Source of the DNA: Bondarzewia mesenterica
Lineage: Eukaryota; Basidiomycota; Agaricomycetes; Russulales; Bondarzewiaceae
Direction of reading: 5' to 3'
Length of the DNA: 49,731 nucleotides
Assembly: GCA_004802705.1 (NCBI GenBank)
Contig: SGPL01000225.1
Span: 1 to 49,731, forward strand
Part shown: piece by piece, positions 33,290 through 43,917 of the stretch
Numbering within the stretch: the stretch's first letter is position 1
Layout of the letters: each line of letters begins with the position of its first letter
Program-made: the position numbers and the translations under genes
The notes under the pieces: generated by a model
What the model saw: the letters and a program-made list of their open reading frames with translations, nothing else
Told to the model about the DNA's origin: nothing
Databases searched by the model: none

Positions 33290-36200
33290 ATGTCTGATCA
33301 GACAGCTACTCTTCGCATTGGCGTCGATGTCGGAGGAACGAATACGGATGGTGTTCTACTCGACCCTTTCGCAACATCAGGGACCAGCCGAGGCATCCTG
33401 TCCTGGTATGTATTCATCAACTCGGATGTCTTGATACCTTACTGAGATTGAATAGGCACAAGTCGCCTACCACGACGAATCCGAGCCAGGGTATCGAGAA
33501 CGTCATCACCACCTTGCTGGCAAACGCCAAAGTCGATGCACTTCGCATAGCCAGCGTGACGATTGGTACAACAGTATGATCTGCCTCGACATAATCCAGA
33601 ATCTCGAATCTCACTTACGACATGCAGCATTTCATCAATGCAGTGGTCGAGAAGGACCAGAACCGTCTCGCGCCCGTGGCGGTCATCCGTCTTTGCGGAC
33701 CGTTTTCGAGAGACGTATACCCGGGAATTGATTGGCCAGATGATTTACGCAACATCATCTGCCAGTACTTTGCCTGTGTGGACGGTGGGCTCGAAGTTGA
33801 CGGCCAGCTCATTGGAACCGTGAAGGAAATCCAGATCGAAGAACAATGCAAGATTATCAAGGCGAAGGGTATCCGCTCTATCGTCGTGAACGGCATATTT
33901 TCCCCCTCTGATCTCGTCGAGAGGCAGGAAGAACGCGTGTCTGAATGGATTTCAAAATATTATCCAGAGGCGGCCGTCGTCGTCTCCAAACAAGGTAAGA
34001 ATTTCGTTCCCTTTCCTTTGCTATGCACATTGATCTCAACCCAGACACAACTTTTGCCCTGTAGTGGCCAATTTAGGCTTCTTAGAACGCGAAAACGCCG
34101 CTATTCTCAATGCCTCTATCCTACACTTTGCCCAGCGCACCATCGCATCCTTCCAACAGGCTATTGCACGCCTTCACCTCTCTTGCCCTGTCTTCCTAAC
34201 ACAAAACGACGGCACGATTCTCCAAGCGCACCTCGCCGCCCGTCTTCCAATCCGCACCTTCTCGAGCGGGCCTACAAACTCTATGTGTGGTGCAGCATTC
34301 CTTGTCAAGGACAAGGAGAAGCACAGTATGCTAGTGGTCGACATTGGAGGGACAACGACGGATGTGGGTATGCTTCTTGCAAGTGGATTGCCGAGGCAAG
34401 CGTCGGCAGTGACTGAAATCTCGGGTGTGAGGATGAACTTCTCGTGTCCGGATGTCAAGAGGTATGTCAAATCGTGACCCAATCGTTCTCGTTCTGACAG
34501 CTACTTTGAAACTTAGCATTGGTCTCGGCGGAGGCTCCATCGTCCGCAGATCGACAGCCACCTCAAAAATGACGGTTGGCCCGGATTCAGTCGGACACTA
34601 TATACAAGAGAGCGCGATCGTCTTCGGCGGCGACGTCCCAACTACTACGGACTACGCCGTCGCATCGCAGCCACAACTCTCCATTGGGAATGCGAGTCTC
34701 GTGGCGAGTGCGTTCACGCATGTGGATGTTGAAGAGCACAAGGCTGTTGTGCGCCAAATGCTCGAGACGATCGTAGATAAGATGAAGACGAACGCGGACG
34801 ACATCCCTGTTTTGTTAGTCGGTGGAGGCGCGGTGATAGCGCCTGATACATTGAAGGGCGCAAGTAGGGTTATAAAGCCTGATTTCTCGGGCGTGGCTAA
34901 TGCTATCGGAGCTGGTATGTATCTTTGAATGTCGATACATGGACAGGTTGACTGACCTGGAGTACGACCAGCTATCGCACGCGTATCTGGCACTGTTGAC
35001 ACCATGGTGAGCACCCTGGACAAGACGAGCCAGACTACCTTGGATGAAATATCCCTGGTAGCTATCGATCGTGCTGTAGAGAATGGTGCGATCCGAGAGA
35101 CCGTACAAATTGCGGAAATGGATCTCATCCCTCTTCAGGCGAGTTGCTTCCATTTAGTCCGCATTTCTGTTGTTGTTTTGCCAACTGACGTAATCGGATT
35201 ATCAGTACATTGCGAACAAGGCCAGGGTAATCGTGAAAGCGATTGGTGACTTTGATTTCTCCAGGGTCTCGTTGGCCTCCTCCACATTCTCTTCCGGCGT
35301 ATTTGAATCTGAGGAGCACGTCACCGAAAAAGGTCCTCTCCAAAATGGTACCGTTGATAGGCCTCCACTCGATATCGCAACTTACATACCTCTCGTGAAC
35401 GAAAAACGTGAATGGATCGTCTCAGAGGCCGACCTTGAGTGGATATCCGTTGGCTGCTACATTCTTGGAACTGGCGGCGGAGGGACACCATATCCTCATT
35501 TTGTGAGGTTGAGAGAGATGATGCGGAAGGGTGCGGTGATAAGGGTGATGTCGCCACAAGATCTGGAAGACGACGATGTCGTTGCCTGCGGTGGAGGCAA
35601 GGGCAGTCCCACCGTTGGCATAGAGAAGCTACCTGCAAATGAGCGAGTTAAAATCCTGTTGTGTTTGTTTCTGATTCTTATTCAACGCGCTCTTTTTCAG
35701 GATGTTGGAGGCCCAAAATGCTGTATACGCCCAAGTGGGCAGCAAGCCGCACGCGGTGATTGCGCTCGAGATTGGAGGTGGAAATGGGCTTCAAGGTTCG
35801 GCGATTCTTATTATTTCTGTTGTTTTGCGTTTCAAATGACCTATACATTGGACAGGGATGCTTCTTGGGGCCTCAACCAACATGGACATTCCCACTGTTG
35901 ACGGTGACTGGATGGGCCGCGCATATCCAGTATCATGGCAGATCACACCTGTGGCTCTAGGAGGCGACAAAGCGCACTTCTTACCAACAGCGATATCAGA
36001 CGGAAACGGCAATGAGATGGTCAGTACTAAATACCTGGTGGAGATCCACTCTTCCACAACAAGTAACACTAACTTGGAATGATGCACTGCAGTTGATGAC
36101 CACGGCAAAAACGGAATTAATGGTAGAGCGAGCCTTTCGTGCAGCACTTGCTGAGATGGGAAGTCACGTTGCGTGCGCCAAAGGCCCATGCTCGGGCAAG

Positions 36201-36788
36201 AACGCCAAAGCTTGGGTTGTCGAGAACACCATCTCCCTCGCGTGGCGCATCGGCCGCGCCGTCGCACTCTGTCGCGCGAGGAACGAGACCGACTCTGTTG
36301 CGGATGTCATCATTGACGAGGTCGGCGGCCCCAATTCAGCCAAGGTCCTCTTCAAGGGAAAGATTGTCGCTGTCGACCGCAAAATGTTCAAAGGCCATGT
36401 CTACGGTGAGGTCGTCATCGCCGCCGTCGACGCCGCGGTAGAAGGCGAAAAGTATGTGTTCAAGGGAAAGATGAAGATCCCGTTCAAGAACGAGAACATC
36501 GTAGCCACCGTAGTCGACGAGGAGGGCAAGGAGCAAGTTGTAGCCAGCGTGCCAGACCTGATATGCGTGTGCGATACGAACAGTGGAGAGGCGATCGGGA
36601 CGCCCGAGTATAGGTATGGACTGTTGGTGACGGTGATCGGGATGCAGGCTTCGGAGAAGTGGACGTCGACGGCGAGGGGGATTGAGATTGGCGGGCCGGG
36701 GGCATTTGGGATGGATGTGGAGTACAAGCCGCTCGGGGTGTTCAGCAAGCCTCGGAGCGTCATCGATGAGTATTATCAGGAGCGGTAG
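33290..36788 (+). CDS. Hydantoinase/oxoprolinase (HyuA)-DUF917 fusion protein, copy 2
   Basis: Ten exons keep phase and give 984 residues: 33290-33405, 33456-33573, 33628-33994, 34065-34461, 34517-34914, 34972-35138, 35206-35642, 35701-35795, 35856-36019 and 36093-36788. Domains match copy 1: RIGVDVGGTNTDGVLLD, VVDIGGTTTDVGMLLASG and VGGGAVIAPD in the HyuA part, then GCYILGTGGGGTPYP, IGGGNGLQG and VDGDWMGRAYP in DUF917, ending SVIDEYYQER. Two introns (donors at 35139 and 35643) read GCGAGT, so they would be GC-AG introns, where copy 1 has GT at both places. Identity to copy 1 rises from 5' to 3'. No stop or frameshift is seen, so it is probably functional. The substrate is unknown. Confidence 0.88.
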
Positions 36789-38595
36789 GTTGAATTGGAG
36801 ATGGATATGACGAACGCTGTCCACAAGTTGTATGCATTTAAAGTAGAGTGTACCATCAATAGAACGAATCGACGCGGAACGCCAGCCCATGCCATTCAAA
36901 CACCTCTAAGGTGATGAGTCCACCCTTTCCACAAGACCACTGCGCTAACTCGATGCCCGCACTCGCGGAGGCGGTAAGGAAATCCTTGATGATAAGCGTG
37001 TGGGGTGATGGGAACGGCTACCGCGCGGCATGCAATTGGTGCTTCAACAGTTCCATAGTATCAATGACGGTGAGTGAGCCGGCGAAAACAGAGGCGTAGA
37101 GACGGTGCTCAGTTCAGAAAGTCCATTTCAACACCGTCGGACAGAGACGACTCGACCTGGAATCAAATGTCTTGGACCAGCGGAGCTGAATGGGCCGCTC
37201 ATTTGTGTCTAGGAGCGCGACGACGGGAAGAAATGCAGAAAAGGTCTCGGAGGTAAAGATGGCGAGGTCGCACTTAGTCCATTTTGAATGTGAAACAAAT
37301 TGCTGTGGAAAGAGGGGATCAACGATGTCTGGGGCCGGGCCTGCGTGTCGATCATGCCACCGTAAATGGACATTCGTGTGTGGCATGAAATAAAAGAGTG
37401 AAGCGCGAAAGCAGTGAACCAAGCAGCTGAAATGCACGGCAGAAAAAGGGGAGGCAGGAGTCGCCCACTGACACGTCCGAACGGAGTTAATTGATTGTTC
37501 GTTTGCGATAATCAATGGTTGTGATTAAATTCCCTTGACACGACAATAATACAACGTGGGCTCTATTTATCAATTAGCATCGTTCCGGACGAGGACGCAT
37601 ATACAAGGACGCTGCATATCTCCATTCAGACAACAACAAGGGCGAAAACGCAAGGGCCATGAACCGTTACTTGGAAAAAACACTTACCCATGCCAATCCC
37701 ACGCCGCCCAAGCGAGAATGGAAATCCGAAAGATCTTGAGAAACCGAGGACTCTAGTTGAGGCACAGGCCGCGAGTCGCAATCGATTCGCCATCGCTTAA
37801 ACCGTCCTTCGAGCGACTAGGCTCCTATAGTACTCATTGATGGAGATCTCTCTCCTGCGAGCTTGTCCATTCTCTCGATGCCGCCTGAAAACCCAGTCAC
37901 CCACATCAGTAACAGGTTCCGTAAAGAAGTGGTTCCGTTCGAAGGAAATGTGAGAAAAATGTTGCCGTCAAAAATTACGTGGATGTATCCAAGATGTATC
38001 CTGGCCAGTTGAGGAGCCAGTCACCAGCCCGAGGAATCATGCATGGCGCCTATTTTCGATGCGAGGTCGCATGAGGGCCGAGGCCAAGGTCAAGAGGACA
38101 AGCACACACAATCATGTCCAGCTTTGGTTCGCCAGAAGACTTTCGTGTGACTCGGGATATGTATCGACAATCAATTTTGAGCATCATAGGAGAGTATGCT
38201 AGACCATCCTTGGATCAATGCCGCCATACAACAGAGAGCACGCGAAAGGCGCACCTTTTTTTTTGAACACGTTATAGTACTGCTAGATCATTCGAAGGAA
38301 GCGTGCGATCAAAATATGACTTCCAAAGAACGGGCCCGAGCGTACAGAAAAGGAGAAATTGACAGTGCCTCAGCATACCAGATTGCATCCCACGAAATTA
38401 CGCAATAACGCTGTCCACCAGCAGCATTGATTGTTTGTACGGTCCGTGTCCGCCGTAAATTTGAAGGAAAAGAATACAAGGAACCATAAACCAGCAGCGC
38501 TATTCACGTATCAACAATCCACCCACACTCGTCAAACGTTGAAAGTAAGTCTGACAGCCTTCTCGCGATACGTATCGTCAATATCGTTCACCAGA

Positions 38596-39515
38596 ATGCC
38601 ATCCCACGAAGACGACCGGCGCCCGCAATATATCGTCTCTGTGAGTTACAGCCTAGCTGGCAAATTGAGGGTTGACTCGACAATCTTCTCCAGCAGGACC
38701 CAAATGGATCCATCGAAGCCTACCGCAGGTGGGATGGTGATGGCAACATTTACAGACATATCCACCGCATACCCCATCCCTCCCAACTGTCGAAGGAGTC
38801 GACTCTCGACGGTGCATTGGGGGACGAATATCCTCTCACCTTAGCTGCGGTCGAGCGCGCGAGTGCAGCATCCATTACCGGCGTCGCTACTCCACTGAAT
38901 CTGGCTGAAGACCAGCCGATGATGGATGCACCGCCGCTCACCGCAGGGGCATACCCTATAGCCCCCAATACAATGCCAACTACTGTCGTGAACAGTGGGA
39001 GGGACGACGTGGTCCAGGACTGGTTTACCCAAGAACAAGACCACAAAACTAACAACAAGACATCACCGGACGACATTTTCGAGCAAAATGTTCCTGAAGC
39101 CGTGATCGGGACTATCTCGTCATCGGCCTTGGGGCTAGGTGGGATGCACATCATCCTGGGTCACGGTGAAAGCGAGATTCACGAGCCATTTCAAGTACCA
39201 TCGCACCCTTCGCCGACCCCATCCCCCCAAGCTCCGCCGCCAGTGCCTCTTCAGACAGAACAGATAGCAATCCTCGAAGTCCAGCCGCCGCAGACAGCAG
39301 AGGAGATGGCCGAAGCATATCCCGACCGGTACTGCCTAGAATGCAAAACACTTTACAGCACAAAGTTTGCACTAAGACGACACTTGGAAGAGACCAGGAT
39401 CCACGATGCCGATGATGAATTCTGGTGCGAGTGGTGCGACAAGGGCTTTCTCCGGGAGTATACGCTAGCGGCCCATATGGACAGGTGTAGGCGGCGGGGA
39501 GGGGGACAGTCTTGA
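38596..39515 (+). CDS. Zinc-finger protein copy C (C2H2 + C2HC), internally deleted but in frame
   Basis: Exons 38596-38640, 38694-38728 and 38756-39515 give 279 residues, about 97 fewer than copy A. Both fingers are complete: YCLECKTLYSTKFALRRHLE and WCEWCDKGFLREYTLAAHMD with closing Cys. Two large in-frame deletions remove linker sequence: one between SIT and GVATPLN, one between TTVVNSG and RDDVVQDW. Linker loss without frame damage, and intact fingers, argue that the finger domain is the functional part. Role as for copy A: inferred nucleic-acid binding. Confidence 0.72.
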
Positions 39516-39993
39516 GGCATAGAGCTCATCAAAGTACGCCCCCTCTCTTTTGTACTTCTCGCACCTCTAATCTCTCTTTCCAGTCACTTCAGTCGGCGCA
39601 TTCCGCGCTGTTATCGATCTCCCCTCCTTCTCGGACTCGTTTCTGTTCTGTTATCAGCTCGACGTGCACATGGACAGAATTCTCTCACCTTTCTTTGTAA
39701 GTACTGTGCAATGTGACCCATCTTGATTTCGAAGCCATGCGCTGTGGTGGTACTTATTCTCAAAGCTAATGTGCATCTGCGAGCTTCGGAACTTGGCCTT
39801 GCGTCACCTTTCGCTCTCGTTGAATATCAATGGAAGAAGAATTCATATGAATATGGTTTATGGTTATCAACTCGTCGAGTGAGCACAAGCGAACAATAAC
39901 GACCGATGAGAAAGAACATGAAGATTGCAATATTGAGGATTTAGGAAGGCGGGTTCACTGCGGGGTCACTTCGCAAATTCATTTGGCTTGCGC

Positions 39994-40001
39994 TGACGTC
40001 A
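39994..40001. promoter_or_regulatory. Conserved CRE-type palindrome TGACGTCA (module C)
   Basis: Same site and context as in modules A and B, on the 3' side of the zinc-finger gene. Confidence 0.4.
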
Positions 40002-40019
40002 TGTAGATTTGATCATGTA

Positions 40020-41050
40020 TCTCGAGTTAAATAAAGTTACAGGCTTCAAGTACTCTACGCAGGCTCAGCGTGCTTCGTTTCTGAAACCTCACGAAACGAT
40101 CAGTATGAGTATAAGATAATTCTAATCGTTAACGTGTTCGCCGGTTGACGTGCTTCGATAGGCTTTTACATCGAATAATGGGCAACGCGATCGAGATACA
40201 GAGGAGGGCGAGAAGGTGTCTTTCCATACGTGTTGGGAATATCGAGATACGTACTTTGGGTTCATCAAGGGCGGTTATTCTCATTTTCGACGGCAAACTC
40301 TTCCCAAACGGCATCCACACGCCCACACATGATTCCAACTCTCCCGAGACTTGAGGTCTTGAAAGAGACGGGAGTAACAGAGACCCTTGAAGTCCTCATA
40401 TGAACTGATTCTGATTTGAATATCGCGCCGAACACTCTGCACAAGATCGTGCACGAATTCGCCGAATGTAACACAGACAAATATAGACAAATCTTCGTAG
40501 GACAGCATAGTTTATCAGCGATAGACTGCAGACCAACCAGTGAGATAAATCGATTTATCATGAGCCGGAACAGCCAAAGCCGCAACTGTTCCCAGACGAC
40601 TGTCAGAGACCAAAGACTGTGGAAATGAAATTGAACGAGCAGAATACATGATGAGGAGCCAGATGGATCTCTGTAGGGAGGGAAGAGGTGGGGCTCCAAG
40701 GCCTGGTCGCCACAGTTCACAGGATGCGCCATTAATTCTATCTTCGTCGCATTGAATCGTATTAAGCAACAGTAAGAGATTACGCATCGGTGGTGGAATT
40801 TCAACTGACGAATGAGAGCGATCTGGACAGATGTCAGTAATGTATGAAAATCTCGTTAGTATCTACTTATCAATCGACCAAACTTCGCCAACGTTCCACG
40901 ACCCCTCGACACATGTAATGAAAAAATGCCTGGTACGTTTTAGGACGAGCTGTAATGCACCACCAGTATCTCCTAGGTTCGAAGTGCTGGGTACCTGAAC
41001 GACGGTGCCAACCTGCAGGCACTAGCGGTTCCGAAACACCAATTCTCATG
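40020..41050. repeat. Segment P': inverted copy of 17500-18590
   Basis: Reverse complement shows long matches such as GCCGTCGAAAATGAGA (about 40285) and CAGTTGCGGCTTTGGCTGTT (about 40565-40590) with the left copy. It carries no intact gene that I can support. A zinc-finger tail fragment sits inside it at 40645-40735. Confidence 0.6.
40645..40735 (+). pseudogene. Fragment of a zinc-finger gene 3' end (gene D type)
   Basis: Nearly the same as 42982-43065 of gene D: MRSQMDLCREGRGGAPRPGR followed by the HSS tail-type codons and the same post-stop words. Only the last half of finger 2 and the tail are present, with the His codon changed to Gln. It is a dead fragment, probably left by rearrangement of this family. 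Confidence 0.7.
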
Positions 41051-41804
41051 GCGGCTGTCCCACGTACGTGAGCTGCACTCTTGTTCGTGTTCTGACACCA
41101 TACCAAAACAGACCGAAATCGGGTCGTGGCATCCAAACAGGTTTTGAAATTAGGTCACACGTAAAAAATCAAAAAGCTCACTATCGACGACTCATGTTGA
41201 ACCCCATCGAGACAAGAAGCTGGCCATCAGAGAACGTCGCCGGCCATTTTCAAATGAGGAATACACATCGAGTCGAATTCACGATTACAATAGGATGAGG
41301 AAGCCTATTGGTGATAGTAAATGGCTGTGGAGCTGGATGGCATTGGTAGAGATGCATACGACCCGAAGAGACGGCGCCTCGGATGTAGTTCCTTCGGTAC
41401 TGGTAATCAGATGTGTCGGCAGAATACAGCCTCGTACACGTTTTCGAGCATCACTATACTGCAGACCAGTTAGAGAACAGTACACCTTGACATGGCTGAT
41501 ATCCCGAGGGGATGCATTCGGGCGCACCAAAGGAAGTATTCTTCTTTTCGTGCAGCACGCCAGGACCAGCACATCTCGAATACCGAGTTACGCAACGTTT
41601 CCGGAATCAGATTATCCCATGGAGTCATTGGTCGCACGTTTTGTACGTTTTATACGTTTGTTAACGAAGGGAGAAAATGGACGTCCACAAGCGCCCATTG
41701 TCGAGAATCCTTATATGAACACTCACCGACGGCTTGTCGACCTCAGTTGGACACCCCCACAAACCCAAGTTCTCGCACACATACCCGCCCTCAATCACGT
41801 CGAA

Positions 41805-43055
41805 ATGCCCTACCATTATTACGCCTCCGAGCTTTCCTATCATGACGCCACCCAGGTGAGTCCAATCCACGGTAGCAGACAATCGTCGGGTACTAACCTC
41901 TGTCTCTTTTCTGAGCAGAACTGGAGCTGGATACTCCAGCCAGCTACATGGGCGGACGCTCACAATGAGTGCACCCACCATCTCATCCCGCCGGAGAATT
42001 TCTTTAATTGGTCCCTCATCGATGTGTTGGGCGAGGAGTGTCCACAGAACACATTCGCACTCGCGCACGCATCTACCGGCGCGGCCTCCCCTCTCCCCTC
42101 TGTCACACCGCCACACAATGCACCTGCACTGCCCAGCCCACTCGTCATGCCTGCAGATGTTGGTGCTGCAGCATGGAATCCCTCCACGGCGCCCGCTTTC
42201 GCCGACCCCAAGCTCCGGTTCACACCTTACCTCACCTCACTTGCTCCCTCTGCACCGGTCCTCGACGAAAGCTCCTGGTCATCCGAACCCATATATTCAC
42301 CCGAAGTTTACCTCGAGACATGTTTCGAGACGGCCACGCCTTATCCCACTACGCCAGCACACGAGCCGGCGTCTGTTTATGATCAATCTTCCAGTGCGTC
42401 CGCGTCGCTGAAGATGGCCGCAATGGAAAGGGGCAAGCTAGAGGAGCCGATGATGCCTTGGAAGGATGCCGACGAATACATGGTACCTTCAATTAATCAG
42501 GAGGCCGTCGTCGATGGACGAGGTGACAATCTGCAGAGCTGGTTTGCTATTAACCAAGCTCTCCAAATCAAGAACTACAGATCACAGGAGCACGGTTTCG
42601 AGGAAGAAGCTCGTGTAACCGTGCCGATCCTGGGAAGTGTGCAGTCGCTGACTGAAGAACTAGGTGCGAACCCGGAGACCGCAGACGATGTTGAAAGTGT
42701 GCATCCATACCCAACCCAGGCGTCAACGCACGACACGCAGACTGCAATCTTTCAAGCCTCGCCGCCGACGCCCCTTCAGATGCATACATCCCTATCTCCC
42801 CAGGCCGAGCCCACACCAGAGCAAATGGCCGAAAGGTACCCTGACCTGTACTGTTTGCTGTGCAGGCATCTTTACAGTTCAAAGAACGCACTAGGACGAC
42901 ACCAGAAGAATACCAGGACTCACGGTGGAGAGAACAAGTTCTGGTGCGAGAAGTGCGGAGGAGGATTTCTGCGGGAGTACACGATGAGGAGCCACATGGA
43001 CCTCTGCAGGGAGGGAAGAGGTGGGGCTCCAAGGCTGGGTCGTCGCAGTTCATAG
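41805..43055 (+). CDS. Zinc-finger protein D, longer divergent member of the same family
   Basis: Exon 1 (41805-41855) encodes MPYHYYASELSYHDATQ, an intron follows (41856-41918, GTGAGT...AG), and exon 2 runs 41919-43055; about 395 residues. The unspliced frame stays open and extends upstream, but start and intron match the short-first-exon plan of copies A-C. The Pro/Ser/Ala-rich middle is followed by YCLLCRHLYSSKNALGRHQK with a closing His and by FWCEKCGGGFLREYTMRSHM with a closing Cys, then an Arg-rich tail. The segment NWSLIDVLGEECPQNTFALA corresponds to TLYGALGDEYPLTLAA in the other copies. It may represent the older form of the family. Confidence 0.75.
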   Translation: MPYHYYASELSYHDATQVSPIHGSRQSSGTNLCLFSEQNWSWILQPATWADAHNECTHHLIPPENFFNWSLIDVLGEECPQNTFALAHASTGAASPLPSVTPPHNAPALPSPLVMPADVGAAAWNPSTAPAFADPKLRFTPYLTSLAPSAPVLDESSWSSEPIYSPEVYLETCFETATPYPTTPAHEPASVYDQSSSASASLKMAAMERGKLEEPMMPWKDADEYMVPSINQEAVVDGRGDNLQSWFAINQALQIKNYRSQEHGFEEEARVTVPILGSVQSLTEELGANPETADDVESVHPYPTQASTHDTQTAIFQASPPTPLQMHTSLSPQAEPTPEQMAERYPDLYCLLCRHLYSSKNALGRHQKNTRTHGGENKFWCEKCGGGFLREYTMRSHMDLCREGRGGAPRLGRRSS

Positions 43056-43917
43056 GACGCACCATCTCTTTTATCTTCACTGCACTGAATCGCGGCATTC
43101 CGCGCTCTTATCGATCCTTCCTCCTCTGCGGCCTCGTTTTTGCTCTGTCAGCTCGGAGTGTATACGAACAGGCTTCCCTCACTTTCTCTGTTAGAATTGT
43201 ACAATGTGACACGTCTTGATCCTAATGCCATGTGCGTTGGTTCTTCTCAGAGCTACTAGGAGCTACTGCCTGCTACTGCATCGCGCGTCGCCGCTGCGAG
43301 CTTCGAAACTTGCATCGCCTTGTGCTCTCGGAAGATATCAATAATATGAGTGCAAATGAGAGTATATTGATGTCCACCGACTGGCCGGGTGGACAAGAGA
43401 ATACACAGCGATGATGAGGAAGAACTCGAAAGGGGGAAAGAGAAACTAGAGGAAGTCACTGACTTGAAGTTACTGGAAAGCAGCTGCTTCAAGTTGTGCC
43501 TAGCCTTACTCTAGCCTCCCAGGGTAAGTATCCGACGTGACATGTCTGACTTGTGCCTACTTGTGTAATGCGCTCCATCAGGCGAATCCGGGCGGTATCT
43601 TAACACAGAACGACTTGTCTTCTGTGTAGGTCGCTACGGAGACTAGGGCGGTATATGGTACGTGAATACCCGAAGCATGCAATATGTACTATCAGTGCAA
43701 TATCCGCGATTCAGTACCACGATGAAGTAGCCTATGCATCGGACAAGTGATAGTGTCGAGAGACTGCAAATATCCAGACTGCAACCAGCGGGTGTTGCAA
43801 GGCCGGCCTGCCAGTCATATGCATAAGTGCTATCTAAACGTGGTACATATGTTCCATCTCTGATTCTTTTGAGAAAACAAAATCCGTTCATTATCCATAT
43901 GGATGTCGACCCTGCAG
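43056..43917. other. 3' flank of gene D and intergenic
   Basis: 43080-43340 is related to the 3' flanks of modules A-C (the word GGCATTCCGCGCT and following CT-rich stretch are shared), so the family homology extends past the stop codon. After about 43400 nothing recognisable is seen. Confidence 0.45.

Larger units (their letters stand above)
36789..40020 (+). repeat. Spacer plus zinc-finger repeat module C
   Basis: Inverted counterpart of 18590-22153. It includes the spacer (36789-37090), a block matching 21310-21750, the block with LDHPWIN-coding sequence (about 38190-38400, also in A at 16505-16712), the zinc-finger gene and its 3' flank. Upstream frames present in A and C differ by frame-breaking indels, so I do not call extra genes in it. 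Confidence 0.75.
33290..41050 (+). repeat. Right arm of the large inverted segmental duplication
   Basis: Mirror image of 17500-25809: hydantoinase-type gene, spacer, zinc-finger module C, segment P'. Gene D just outside (41805-43055) is a further zinc-finger paralogue, mirroring module A on the left side. Confidence 0.75.

Noticed and set aside
41295..41804. Upstream extension of the 586-codon frame of zinc-finger gene D
   Set aside because: The upstream 170 codons have no counterpart in the family, and the short first exon plus intron plan shared with copies A-C gives a better start at 41805.
42568..43098. Minus-strand frame over gene D
   Set aside because: Shadow of the GC-rich zinc-finger coding strand.
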